NCBI RefSeq assembly: GCF_000190375.1
Contig: NZ_AEWG01000124.1
Coordinates: forward strand, 7-32,575
From: Rubrivivax benzoatilyticus JA2 = ATCC BAA-35
GTDB taxonomy: Bacteria > Pseudomonadota > Gammaproteobacteria > Burkholderiales > Burkholderiaceae_C
Length of the DNA: 32,569 nucleotides
Direction: 5' to 3'
The first letter of the stretch is position 1; every line of letters starts with the position of its first letter. The notes under the pieces were generated by a model that had not been told where the DNA came from, searched no databases, and saw only the letters and a list, made by a program, of their open reading frames with translations. Below are positions 1 to 7,452 of the stretch, in pieces. A program made the position numbers and the translations under genes.

Positions 1-33
1 GGGCTCGTGGCACGCGTCTCCCCTCACCCCCCG

Positions 34-58
34 CCCTCTCCCGCTTCGCGGGAGAGGG
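34..58. repeat. Perfect GC-rich hairpin (dispersed palindrome type)
   Basis: Positions 34-44 (CCCTCTCCCGC) and 48-58 are perfect reverse complements around a 3-nt TTC loop, giving an 11-bp stem just upstream of the livH-type start. Hairpins of this CCCTCTCCC/GGGAGAGGG kind are common intergenic palindromes in Proteobacteria. It lies between this gene and whatever precedes the window, so it may also act as a processing or termination site inside the ABC operon. No T-run follows it on either strand. Confidence 0.7.
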
Positions 59-81
59 AGCCTACGGCGGCGCACCCTGAC

Positions 82-1011
82 ATGGCCTTCTTCCTCGAAA
101 CCCTGATCGGCGGCCTGATGACCGGCATGCTGTACGCGCTGGTCGCGCTCGGCTTCGTGCTGATCTTCAAGGCCAGCGGCGTCTTCAACTTCGCCCAGGG
201 CGCGATGGTGCTGTTCGCGGCGCTGGCGATGGCGCGCTTCTCGGCCTGGTTCCCGGCCTGGTTCGGCTTCGAGAGCCAGCTGCTGGCCAACCTGCTGGCC
301 ATCGTCGCGGCGATGGCGGTGATGATCGTCGTCGCCTGGGCCATCGAGCGCCTGGTGCTGGGCAAGCTGGTCAACCAGGAAGGCGTGACGCTGCTGATGG
401 CCACGCTGGGCATCGCCTACTTCCTCGAAGGACTGGGCCAGACGATCTTCGGCAACGACATCTATCCGATCGACGTCGGCCTGCCCAAGGACCCGGTGTT
501 CCTGCTGGAGAGCACCTTCGAGGGCGGCATCCTCGTCAACAAGGAAGACCTGTACGCGGCGCTGATCGCCGCCGCGCTGGTGGCCGCGCTGAGCCTGTTC
601 TTCCAGAAGACGGCCACCGGGCGTGCGCTGCGCGCCGTGGCCGACGACCACCAGGCGGCGCAGTCGATCGGCATCCCGCTGAACCGCATCTGGGTCATCG
701 TCTGGAGCGTCGCCGGCTTCGTCGCGCTGGTCGCCGGGATCATCTGGGGCAGCAAGCTGGGCGTGCAGTTCTCGCTGTCGCTGGTGGCGCTGAAGGCGCT
801 GCCGGTGGTCATCCTCGGCGGCCTGACCTCGGTGCCGGGCGCCATCGTCGGCGGCCTCTTGATCGGTGTCGGCGAGAAGCTGTCCGAGGTCTACGTCGGG
901 CCGATGCTCGGCGGCGGCATCGAGATCTGGTTCGCCTACGTGCTGGCGCTGGTCTTCCTCTTCGTGCGGCCGCAGGGGCTGTTCGGGGAAAAGATCATCG
1001 ACCGCGTCTGA
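82..1011 (+). CDS. Branched-chain amino acid-type ABC transporter permease (LivH family)
   Basis: Inner-membrane permease of about 309 residues, half of the transmembrane channel of a HAAT-type importer for amino acids or, in many Burkholderiales, aromatic/organic acids. The protein is almost wholly hydrophobic. It carries the LivH-like N-terminal stretch ALVALGFVLIFKASGVFNFAQG (residues about 19-40, split here by function: TM1 plus the NFAQG turn), a cytoplasmic loop GRALRAVADDHQAAQSIGI that should contact the ATPase, and the C-terminal LGGLTSVPGAIVGGLLIG segment. I start at ATG 82 because the translation before it (from GTG 7) crosses the hairpin at 34-58 and looks non-coding. The livM-type gene begins 13 nt after the stop. 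The substrate cannot be read from the sequence; the ligase-like gene downstream suggests a carboxylic acid. Confidence 0.93.
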   Translation: MAFFLETLIGGLMTGMLYALVALGFVLIFKASGVFNFAQGAMVLFAALAMARFSAWFPAWFGFESQLLANLLAIVAAMAVMIVVAWAIERLVLGKLVNQEGVTLLMATLGIAYFLEGLGQTIFGNDIYPIDVGLPKDPVFLLESTFEGGILVNKEDLYAALIAAALVAALSLFFQKTATGRALRAVADDHQAAQSIGIPLNRIWVIVWSVAGFVALVAGIIWGSKLGVQFSLSLVALKALPVVILGGLTSVPGAIVGGLLIGVGEKLSEVYVGPMLGGGIEIWFAYVLALVFLFVRPQGLFGEKIIDRV

Positions 1012-1024
1012 ACGGAGCCGAACG

Positions 1025-2089
1025 ATGCTCTACCGCGAAAACGGCCAGTTCAAGACTTCGTACCGCGCCGACCTGCAGGTCTTCCCGATCCGCCAGGACC
1101 GCGTCGCGATCGCGCTGCTGCTGGCGCTGGCGATCGTCGTCGTGCCGCTGGTGGCGCCGGAGTACCTGTTCCGCGCGATCCTGATCCCGTTCCTGATCCT
1201 GTCGCTGGCCGCGCTGGGCCTGAACATCCTCGTCGGCTACTGCGGCCAGATCTCGCTGGGCACAGGCGCCTTCATGGCGGTGGGCGCCTACGCGGCCTAC
1301 AACTTCCAGGTGCGTATCGACGGCATGCCGGTCGTCGCCTCGATCCTGCTCGGCGGCCTGTGCTCGACCGCCGTCGGCGTGCTCTTCGGCCTGCCCTCGC
1401 TGCGCATCAAGGGGCTGTACCTGGCGGTGGCGACGCTGGCGGCGCAGTTCTTCGTCGACTGGGCGGCGCTGCGGCTGAAGTTCGTGACCAACGGCTCGAC
1501 CTCGGGCTCGGTCAGCGTCGCCGAGCTGCAGTTCCTGGGCATCCCGATCGAGTCGCCGGTGCAGAAGTACCTGTTCTGCCTGGCCTTCGTGCTCGTCTTC
1601 GCGACGCTGGCCAAGAACCTGGTGCGTGGCCACATCGGCCGCGAGTGGATGGCGATCCGCGACATGGACGTCGCCGCGGCGGTGATCGGCATCCGCCCGG
1701 TCTACGCCAAGCTGAGCGCCTTCGCGGTCAGCTCGTTCATCGTCGGCGTCGCCGGCGCGCTGTGGGGCTTCGTGCACCTGGGCTCCTGGGAGCCGGCGGC
1801 CTTCGGCGTCAACCGCTCGTTCGACCTGCTGTTCATGATCATCATCGGCGGCCTCGGTTCGATCATGGGCAGCTTCTTCGGCGCCGCGTTCATCGTCGTG
1901 CTGCCGATCGCGCTCGACAGCCTGCCGTACTGGTTCGGCATCCCCATCGACACGGCGCTCGCCGCGCACCTGACCTTCATGATCTTCGGCGCGCTGATCG
2001 TCTTCTTCCTGATCGTCGAGCCGCACGGCATCGCACGCTTGTGGTCCACGGCCAAAGAGAAGCTGCGTCTCTGGCCATTTCCTCACTAG
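1025..2089 (+). CDS. Branched-chain amino acid-type ABC transporter permease (LivM family)
   Basis: Second permease subunit, 354 residues, pairing with the LivH-type protein encoded just upstream. The first 35 residues are hydrophilic and cytoplasmic, as usual in LivM proteins. They are followed by about nine hydrophobic segments, the LivM-like GLNILVGYCGQISLGTGAF region (residues about 65-83) and the loop HIGREWMAIRDMDVAAAVIG that resembles the ATPase-contacting EAA loop. ATG 1025 is the natural start, 13 nt after the livH stop with a GGAG-like sequence (CGGAGC) before it. The gene is followed by a 40-nt gap and then the binding-protein gene, so all are probably one transcript. Confidence 0.93.
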   Translation: MLYRENGQFKTSYRADLQVFPIRQDRVAIALLLALAIVVVPLVAPEYLFRAILIPFLILSLAALGLNILVGYCGQISLGTGAFMAVGAYAAYNFQVRIDGMPVVASILLGGLCSTAVGVLFGLPSLRIKGLYLAVATLAAQFFVDWAALRLKFVTNGSTSGSVSVAELQFLGIPIESPVQKYLFCLAFVLVFATLAKNLVRGHIGREWMAIRDMDVAAAVIGIRPVYAKLSAFAVSSFIVGVAGALWGFVHLGSWEPAAFGVNRSFDLLFMIIIGGLGSIMGSFFGAAFIVVLPIALDSLPYWFGIPIDTALAAHLTFMIFGALIVFFLIVEPHGIARLWSTAKEKLRLWPFPH

Positions 2090-2129
2090 CCCCCGCAGCC
2101 CTCACGACAACAGCACACACGGAGACACG

Positions 2130-3440
2130 ATGAAGCTTGCCTCGTACACCCTGGCCGCCGCGGCGCTGGTCGCCGCCTCGGGCGCCTTCGCCCAGGCCAA
2201 GGAGCAGTTCTTCCCGCTGCTCGTCTACCGCACCGGCCCGTACGCGCCCAACGGCACGCCGTGGGCCAACGGCAAGCAGGACTACCTGAAGATGATCAAC
2301 GCACGCGACGGCGGCGTGAACGGCGTCAAGCTGAGCTTCGAGGAGTGCGAGACCGGCTACGCCACCGACAAGGGCGTCGAGTGCTACGAACGCCTGAAGG
2401 GCAAGGGCGCGACGCTGTTCGACCCGCAAGCCACCGGCATCACCTTCGCGCTGACCGACAAGGCGCCGGCCGACAAGGTGCCGCTGCTGACGCTGGGCTA
2501 CGGCCTGTCGGCCTCGGCCGACGGCGGTGTCTTCAAGTGGAACTTCCCGCTGATGGGCAGCTACTGGACGGCCGCCGACATCCTGATCCAGCACCTGGCG
2601 AAGAAGGAAGGCGGCTTCGACAAGCTCAAGGGCAAGAAGATCGCGCTGGTCTACCACGACAGCCCCTTCGGCAAGGAGCCGATCCCGCTGCTCGACGAGC
2701 GCCAGCAGATGCACGGCTTCGATCTGGTGAAGATCCCGGTCACGGCACCGGGCGTCGAGCAGAAGTCGGCCTGGCTGCAGGTGCGCCAGCAGCGCCCCGA
2801 CTACGTGCTGCTGTGGGGCTGGGGCGTGATGAACTCCACCGCGCTGAAGGAGGCCCAGGCCACCGGCTACCCGCGCGAGAAGATGTACGGCGTCTGGTGG
2901 GCCGGCGCCGAACCCGACGTCAAGGACGTCGGCATGGGCGCCAAGGGCTACAACGCGCTGGCGCTGAACACCTCGGGCACGACGCCGCAGGTCATCCAGG
3001 ACATCCTCAAGCACGTGCATGCCAAGGGCCAGGGCACGGGGCCGAAGGACGAGGTCGGCTCGGTGCTGTACACGCGCGGCGTGATCATCCAGGCGCTGGG
3101 CGTCGAGGCCGTGCGCCGCGCGCAGGAGCGTTTCGGCAAGGGCAAGGTGATGACCGGCGAGCAGGTGCGCTGGGGCCTGGAGAACCTGGCGCTGGACGAC
3201 AAGAAGCTCGCCCAGCTCGGCCTGACCGGCGTGATCCGCCCGATCAGCACCTCGTGCATGGACCACCAGGGCTCGACCTGGGCGCGTGTGCAGACCTGGG
3301 ACGGCGCCAAGTGGGGCTTCAGCTCCGACTGGTACCAGGCCGACGAGCAGATCCTGAAGCCGATGATCAAGAGCGCGGCGGACCGGTATGCGGGCGAGAA
3401 GAAGCTGACGCGGCGCGCTCCGGCGGATTGTCAGAGTTGA
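2130..3440 (+). CDS. Periplasmic substrate-binding protein of the LivH/LivM transporter
   Basis: Secreted binding protein of the type I periplasmic (LivK/HAAT) fold, 436 residues, which would deliver ligand to the permeases encoded upstream. Residues 1-22 form a clear Sec signal peptide ending GAFAQA. The mature protein shows LivK-like features: the early PLLVYRTGPYAPNG segment, a central KKIALVYHDSPFG stretch starting the second lobe, and KSAWLQVRQQRPDYVLLWG. ATG 2130 is preceded by GGAGAC at a suitable distance. Four cysteines are present outside the signal peptide (two near residues 71-85, one in STSCMDH, one four residues from the end), so disulfides are possible. Genes of this length in such clusters often serve aromatic or organic acids rather than leucine; that is inference. 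Confidence 0.93.
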   Translation: MKLASYTLAAAALVAASGAFAQAKEQFFPLLVYRTGPYAPNGTPWANGKQDYLKMINARDGGVNGVKLSFEECETGYATDKGVECYERLKGKGATLFDPQATGITFALTDKAPADKVPLLTLGYGLSASADGGVFKWNFPLMGSYWTAADILIQHLAKKEGGFDKLKGKKIALVYHDSPFGKEPIPLLDERQQMHGFDLVKIPVTAPGVEQKSAWLQVRQQRPDYVLLWGWGVMNSTALKEAQATGYPREKMYGVWWAGAEPDVKDVGMGAKGYNALALNTSGTTPQVIQDILKHVHAKGQGTGPKDEVGSVLYTRGVIIQALGVEAVRRAQERFGKGKVMTGEQVRWGLENLALDDKKLAQLGLTGVIRPISTSCMDHQGSTWARVQTWDGAKWGFSSDWYQADEQILKPMIKSAADRYAGEKKLTRRAPADCQS

Positions 3441-3663
3441 TCCCCCCCGTAGCGGCTGACGCCGGCCTGCCGGCCGCGGCGGGCCAGTGGCCCGCCTCCT
3501 CGCCTGGCGCAGCCGGTCCACTGGACCGGCCACGTCCCGGCTCGGCCCCCCAGGGGGGCACCGCGAGCGGCCCGGCAGAGCCGGTTCCGCCGCGGTTGCT
3601 TGAGGGGCGGGGCGCACTGCGCGCGGCCCCTATCGCGCGCGGCAACAACTGTTGGAGGACGGC
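3441..3663 (+). other. Intergenic region between binding-protein and livF genes, hairpin-rich
   Basis: This 223-nt gap has no gene. It contains three strong inverted repeats: 3478-3485 with 3489-3496 (8-bp stem), 3512-3520 with 3522-3530 (9-bp near-continuous palindrome) and 3545-3551 with 3553-3559 (CCCCCC/GGGGGG). The last begins a dispersed repeat that recurs after the livF-type gene. The hairpins could stabilise or attenuate the transcript between the highly expressed binding-protein gene and the ATPase gene. GGAGG at 3654-3658 is the ribosome-binding site of the ATPase. Confidence 0.7.
3545..3603 (+). repeat. Dispersed GC-rich intergenic repeat, copy 1
   Basis: Begins with the CCCCCCAGGGGGG palindrome, continues with a CCGGCAGAGCCGG hairpin and TTCCGC, and ends in GCTTGA. 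Copy 2 at 4495-4556 shows the same order of blocks in the same orientation: C-run/GAGGGGG, CCGGCGGAGCCGG, ATCCGC, GCTTGA. The two copies differ in the linkers. Such elements are typical dispersed intergenic repeats of Burkholderiales genomes; that is from general knowledge, not from a search. Confidence 0.6.
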
Positions 3664-4470
3664 ATGGGTGATGTGCTGCTGAACGTCAACGGCATCGAGG
3701 TCATCTACAACCACGTGATCCTGGTGTTGAAGGGGGTGTCGCTGCGTGTGCCGGAGGGCGGCGTGGTGGCGCTGCTGGGCGGCAACGGGGCGGGCAAGAC
3801 GACCACGCTGCGTGCGGTGAGCAACCTGCTGGCCGGGGAACGCGGCGAGGTGACCAAGGGCGCGATCGAGCTGCGCGGCGAGCGCATCGAGAAGCTGTCG
3901 ACGGCGCAGATGGTCGAGCGTGGGGTCGTGCAGGTGATGGAGGGCCGGCACTGCTTCGCCCACCTGACGATCGAGGAGAACCTGATGACCGGCGCCTACA
4001 CGCGCCGCGACGGGCGCGCCGCGGTCGCCGAGACGCTGGACAAGGTCTACACCTACTTTCCCCGCCTGAAGACGCGCCGCACCAGCCAGGCGGCCTACAC
4101 CTCGGGCGGCGAGCAGCAGATGTGCGCCATCGGCCGCGCGCTGATGGCCAACCCGAAGATGGTGCTGCTCGACGAACCGTCGATGGGCCTGGCGCCGCAG
4201 ATCGTCGAGGAGGTGTTCGAGATCGTGAAGGACCTGAACACGCGCGAAGGCGTGACCTTCCTGCTCGCCGAACAGAACACCAGCATCGCGCTGAAGTACG
4301 CCGACTACGGCTACATCCTCGAGAACGGCCGCGTCGTGATGGACGGCAGCGCCGAGGCGCTGCGCGAGAACGAGGACGTCAAGGAGTTCTACCTCGGCAT
4401 GGGCGGCGGCGATCGCAAGAGCTTCCGCGATGCGAAGAGCTACAAGCGGCGCAAGCGGTGGTTGAGTTGA
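3664..4470 (+). CDS. ABC transporter ATP-binding protein (LivF family)
   Basis: ATPase that powers the importer from the cytoplasmic side, 268 residues. Visible motifs are Walker A GGNGAGKTT (residues 39-47), signature TSGGEQQ (LSGGQ type), Walker B MVLLDEPSMG, and the H-loop region replaced by LLAEQNTSIAL as in LivF proteins. The C-terminus has a basic tail rich in K and R (KSYKRRKRW), slightly longer than in E. coli LivF. ATG 3664 has GGAGG at 5-nt spacing; an in-frame TTG at 3652 overlaps that site and is rejected. HAAT systems use a LivG and a LivF ATPase; only this one is in the window, so LivG is probably upstream of position 1. Confidence 0.94.
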   Translation: MGDVLLNVNGIEVIYNHVILVLKGVSLRVPEGGVVALLGGNGAGKTTTLRAVSNLLAGERGEVTKGAIELRGERIEKLSTAQMVERGVVQVMEGRHCFAHLTIEENLMTGAYTRRDGRAAVAETLDKVYTYFPRLKTRRTSQAAYTSGGEQQMCAIGRALMANPKMVLLDEPSMGLAPQIVEEVFEIVKDLNTREGVTFLLAEQNTSIALKYADYGYILENGRVVMDGSAEALRENEDVKEFYLGMGGGDRKSFRDAKSYKRRKRWLS

Positions 4471-4494
4471 GCCCCCAAGCTCGCTATCGCTCGC

Positions 4495-4556
4495 TACCCC
4501 CCGAGGGGGCCGCTCGCCGGCGGACCGGCGGAGCCGGATCCGCGGCGAGGGCTTGA
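4495..4556 (+). repeat. Dispersed GC-rich intergenic repeat, copy 2
   Basis: Second copy of the element at 3545-3603, located 25 nt after the livF-type stop. It has the C-run/GAGGGGG palindrome, CCGGCGGAGCCGG hairpin and GCTTGA end. The sequence just before it, GCTCGCTATCGCTCGCTA (4479-4496), is itself a short direct repeat of GCTCGCTA/TCGCTCGCTA. With copy 1 it brackets the livF-type gene. Confidence 0.6.
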
Positions 4557-4638
4557 TGGCGAGTGCCGTGCTGGCCTCGCAGGCCCGCTGACCGCGAGGA
4601 TGAAGAATGGCGGTTCTTCGACCGCATCGAGATCCGCC

Positions 4639-4944
4639 ATGAACGACGACGATTTCCTGGGGTTCGCCCCGCCGGCTTTCAACCCGGCCGAGGCGCTGCA
4701 GCGGCTGCGGCGCGACTTGCGCGAGCTGGGGCTGGCGGAGCGTGCCGGGGTGTTCGAGCGCCGCGGCTGCGCGATCGCGCGGGTGGATCTGGACGACACG
4801 GCGCTGAAGGCGCAGACCGTGAAGCGGCCGTCGCGCAGCAGCCCGGAATGGCAGTCGAAGACGCTGCGCTCGGGGGCCGACGTGCGCGACTTCGTTGCCG
4901 ACCTGAAGAAGCGGCTCGCCGCCTGGAGCGACCGCGATGACTAG
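4639..4944 (+). CDS. Small protein of unknown function in ABC/ligase cluster
   Basis: I do not recognise a family for this 101-residue soluble, charged protein. It starts with an acidic, aromatic segment (MNDDDFLGFAPPAF), then a predicted amphipathic helix with many L and R (AEALQRLRRDLRELGLAERAG), a short central part containing GCAIARVDLDD, a basic linker rich in K, S and R, and a C-terminal helix VRDFVADLKKRLAAW. It has no signal peptide or membrane segment. The reading frame has natural composition, unlike the Arg/Ala-rich overlapping frame at 4563-4940. An upstream in-frame ATG at 4600 is possible, adding 13 residues, but those look like leader sequence. Its stop overlaps the AGGAG site of the ligase-like gene, so the two are likely co-translated and functionally linked. 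Confidence 0.7.
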   Translation: MNDDDFLGFAPPAFNPAEALQRLRRDLRELGLAERAGVFERRGCAIARVDLDDTALKAQTVKRPSRSSPEWQSKTLRSGADVRDFVADLKKRLAAWSDRDD

Positions 4945-4956
4945 GAGCCCTCGACG

Positions 4957-6225
4957 ATGAGCGACACCGCCCTGGACCCGCTGGAGACCCGCGACCCCGC
5001 CGAACGCGAGGCGGCGCTGATGGCGGCACTGCCGGCCCAGGTGGCTGCGGCGCTGTGCACGCCGGCGTTCGCCGAACGCCTGCACGGCGTCGAGCCGGCC
5101 GCGGTGACCAGCCGTGCCGCGCTGGCCGCGCTGCCGGTGACGCGCAAGCACGAGCTGCTCGAACGCCAGGCTGCCGAACGTGCCGCCGGCGGCGACCCCT
5201 TCGGTGGCTTCGCGGCGATCGGCTGGCGCGGCATCGGCGCGGTGCGTGTCGCCCGCCGTGTCTTCCAGTCGCCGGGGCCGATCTACGAGCCCGAGGGTGC
5301 GGCCGCCGACTACTGGCGCTTCGGGCGTGCGCTGCGCGCCGCCGGCTTCACGGCCGGCGACCTGGTGCACAACAGCTTCAGCTACCACCTGACGCCGGCC
5401 GGCTCGATGATGGAAGGCGGCGCGCTGGCGCTGGGCTGCGCGGTCTTCCCCGGCGGCGTCGGCAACACCGAGCTGCAGCTGCAGGCGCTGGCCGAGCTGC
5501 GCGCCGAAGCCTACGCCGGCACGCCGAGCTTTCTGCGCATCCTGCTGGAGAAGGCCGACATCGCCGGCCTGCGCCTGCCGGCGCTGTGCAAGGCCGCGGT
5601 CAGCGGCGAGGCCTTCCCGCCGGCGCTGCGCGACGCCTTCCGCGCCCGCGGCATCGAGGCCTACCAGAGTTACGCGACGGCCGACCTGGGCCTCGTCGCC
5701 TACGAGACCGAAGCGCGCGAAGGCCTGGTGCTCGACGAGTCGGTGATCGTCGAGATCGTGCGCCCCGGCACCGGCGAGCCGCTGCCCGACGGCGAGGTCG
5801 GCGAGGTCGTCGTCACGGTGCTGAACCCGGACTACCCGCTGATCCGTTTCGGCACCGGCGACCTGTCGGCGATCCTGCCGGGCGCCTGCCCGACCGGCCG
5901 CAGCAACGCACGCATGCGCGGCTGGCTCGGCCGCGCCGACCAGACGGCCAAGGTGCGCGGCATGTTCGTGCACCCGGCGCAGGTCGCCGAGGTGCTGCGC
6001 CGGCATCCGGAGCTGGGCCGCGCGCGCCTGGTCGTCGAAGGCGAGATGGCCGACGACCGCATGACGCTGATGGTCGAGTGCACGCGCCGGCCCGAGGGCC
6101 TGGCGGCGTCGATCGCGCAGACGGTGCGCGACGTGACCAAGCTGCGCGCCGAGGTCGAGCTCTGCGACCCGGGCCAGCTGCCCAACGACGGCAAGGTCAT
6201 CGACGACCTGCGCCGCGTCGGCTGA
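4957..6225 (+). CDS. Phenylacetate-CoA ligase-like AMP-binding protein
   Basis: Protein of 422 residues related to the PaaK branch of adenylate-forming enzymes, which activate an aryl or other carboxylic acid to its CoA thioester with ATP. Recognisable motifs: SYATADLG (residues 238-245, the Y-x-T-x-x-G type A5 motif), RFGTGD (297-302, A7), GRADQTAKVRG (325-335, A8 hinge) and a GK near the C-terminus (K413, position of the catalytic lysine). The glycine/serine/threonine-rich phosphate loop expected near residue 105 is replaced by FQSPGPIYEPEG, without the usual SSGTTG residues. ATG 4957 has AGGAG at 9-nt spacing. Placed last in the transporter operon, it probably acts on the imported acid. 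Activity is uncertain because of the altered loop. The stop is 9 nt from the end of the convergent Bug gene. Confidence 0.85.
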   Translation: MSDTALDPLETRDPAEREAALMAALPAQVAAALCTPAFAERLHGVEPAAVTSRAALAALPVTRKHELLERQAAERAAGGDPFGGFAAIGWRGIGAVRVARRVFQSPGPIYEPEGAAADYWRFGRALRAAGFTAGDLVHNSFSYHLTPAGSMMEGGALALGCAVFPGGVGNTELQLQALAELRAEAYAGTPSFLRILLEKADIAGLRLPALCKAAVSGEAFPPALRDAFRARGIEAYQSYATADLGLVAYETEAREGLVLDESVIVEIVRPGTGEPLPDGEVGEVVVTVLNPDYPLIRFGTGDLSAILPGACPTGRSNARMRGWLGRADQTAKVRGMFVHPAQVAEVLRRHPELGRARLVVEGEMADDRMTLMVECTRRPEGLAASIAQTVRDVTKLRAEVELCDPGQLPNDGKVIDDLRRVG

Positions 6226-6234
6226 AGGCGGCGC

Positions 6235-7197
6235 TCAGGCCACCAGCTTGGCCTGGCGCGCCAGGCGCTCCCAGCGCTTGAGGTCCAGGCGGATCGCGCC
6301 GGCCCACTCGATCGGCGTCATCGTCACCGGCGTGGCGCCCATCTGCAGCAGCTGGGCCTTGAACTCGCCGCTGTCGAGCAGGCGGTTGACGGTGGCGTTC
6401 AGGCGCTCGACGGTCGCGCGCGGCGTGCCGGCGGGGGCAACCGCGCCGTACCAGACCGGGGCGTCGAAGTTCGACAGCCCGGCCTCGGCCAGCGTCGGCA
6501 CGTCGGGCAGCGCGAACGACCGCTTGGCCGTCGACACCGCCAGCGCCTTCACCTTGCCGGCGCGGATCTGGGCCAGCGCCGACGGGATGGTCTCGAACGC
6601 GAGCTCGATGTCGCCGTTGGCCAGCCCGGCCATCATCGCGTTGCCGCCGGGGAACGCGACGCCGTCGAGCTTGATGCCGGCGCGGATGCGGAACAGCTCG
6701 GCCGTGGCCTGCTGGGTCGAGCCGGCGCCGACCGAGCCGTAGCGCAGCCGGTCCGGCCCCGCGGCGGCGGCCGAGATCAGCTCGCGCACCGAGCCGACGC
6801 GCGAGCGCGACGCGACCACCAGCACCGAGGGCACCGCGGCCATCGCGGCGACGGGCTCGAAAGCAGTGGCGAAGTCGTAGCCCAGCCCGGTCTGCACGTA
6901 CTGCGCGACGAGGTGGTGCGAGGAGGCCAGCATCAGCGTCGAGCCGTCGGGCTCGGCCTTGGCGACCGCGGCTGCGGCGGTGGTTCCCCCGGCCCCCGGG
7001 CGGTTCTCGACGACCAGCGGCAGGCCCAGCGCCGGGGCCAGGCGTTCGGCCAGCGCCCGGCCCATCGCGTCGCTGGAGCCGCCGGACGGGAAGCCGATGA
7101 CGAAACGCAGCGGCCGCGCCGGCTGCGCGAAGGCCGGAGGCAGGGCCAGCGAGGCGGCGGCAGCGAGCAGGGAACGACGCGTGAGCGGGAGGTTCAT
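6235..7197 (-). CDS. Bug-family (TctC-type) tripartite tricarboxylate receptor
   Basis: Periplasmic solute receptor of 320 residues. Bug proteins bind carboxylates, amino acids or aromatic acids and are massively amplified as orphan genes in Burkholderiales. The N-terminus is TRRSLLAAAASLALPPAFAQ, a signal peptide with twin arginines followed by S-L-L, possibly Tat-dependent. The mature part begins RPLRFVIGFPSGGSSDAMGR, the Bug-typical glycine-rich ligand loop, with later VENRPGAGG, a second phosphate/carboxylate-binding-type loop, and DVPTLAEAGL near the C-terminal lobe. Start ATG 7197 was preferred to TTG 7206. Neither has a clear ribosome-binding site. No TctA/TctB membrane genes are adjacent. 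It is divergent from the second Bug gene. Confidence 0.92.
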   Translation of the reverse strand: MNLPLTRRSLLAAAASLALPPAFAQPARPLRFVIGFPSGGSSDAMGRALAERLAPALGLPLVVENRPGAGGTTAAAAVAKAEPDGSTLMLASSHHLVAQYVQTGLGYDFATAFEPVAAMAAVPSVLVVASRSRVGSVRELISAAAAGPDRLRYGSVGAGSTQQATAELFRIRAGIKLDGVAFPGGNAMMAGLANGDIELAFETIPSALAQIRAGKVKALAVSTAKRSFALPDVPTLAEAGLSNFDAPVWYGAVAPAGTPRATVERLNATVNRLLDSGEFKAQLLQMGATPVTMTPIEWAGAIRLDLKRWERLARQAKLVA

Positions 7198-7227
7198 CGG
7201 CGGCAAGGTGTCGTCATGGGTGAAAAC

Positions 7228-7243
7228 CCGCAGGATTCTGCGG
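7228..7243. other. Short inverted repeat in divergent Bug promoter region
   Basis: CCGCAG (7228-7233) and CTGCGG (7238-7243) flank a 4-nt GATT spacer, a perfect 16-nt dyad in the 255-nt gap between the two divergent Bug genes. It lies 31 nt upstream of the left gene's start, so it could be an operator or the 5'-leader hairpin of that mRNA. There is no direct evidence for either. Confidence 0.35.
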
Positions 7244-7381
7244 TTCCCGCCCGGTCCGCGCCGCGACGAACGGCGGCAGAGCGGCCATCCGTCACGCTCT
7301 CGGCCGGCGCGGCGGCCCGATGCTGCTGACAGGCGTCAAGTGCAGCGCGGGCGCGGGTTTGCCGCTACGTATTTCCCGACG

Positions 7382-7397
7382 TGGCGGGCCGTTTGCG
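7382..7397 (+). promoter_or_regulatory. Candidate sigma-54 (-24/-12) promoter of the right-hand Bug gene
   Basis: TGGCGGG-CCGT-TTGC (7382-7396) matches the sigma-54 consensus TGGCACG-N4-TTGC at 13 of its... the two conserved blocks except for two positions (A and C replaced by G), with the exact GG-to-GC spacing. It lies 56 nt before the start codon of the Bug gene at 7453. I see no good -35/-10 pair at this place; TAGGAT at 7403-7408 is the best -10 look-alike but has no partner. No activator gene is adjacent. GC-rich DNA raises the chance of a coincidental match. Confidence 0.4.
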
Positions 7398-7452
7398 CGC
7401 CCTAGGATTCGCGCATCCCGGACCTTGACCACCACTGAAGGAGACAGACATC

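Noticed and set aside
4563..4940. Alternative + strand frame overlapping the 101-residue gene
   Set aside because: Arg/Ala-rich shadow; the other frame has natural composition and ends at the ligase ribosome-binding site.
1977..6006. Long open frames on the - strand opposite the ABC transporter and ligase genes
   Set aside because: They are extremely rich in Arg, Ala, Gly and His and lie opposite genes with clear family motifs; typical antisense openness of high-GC DNA.
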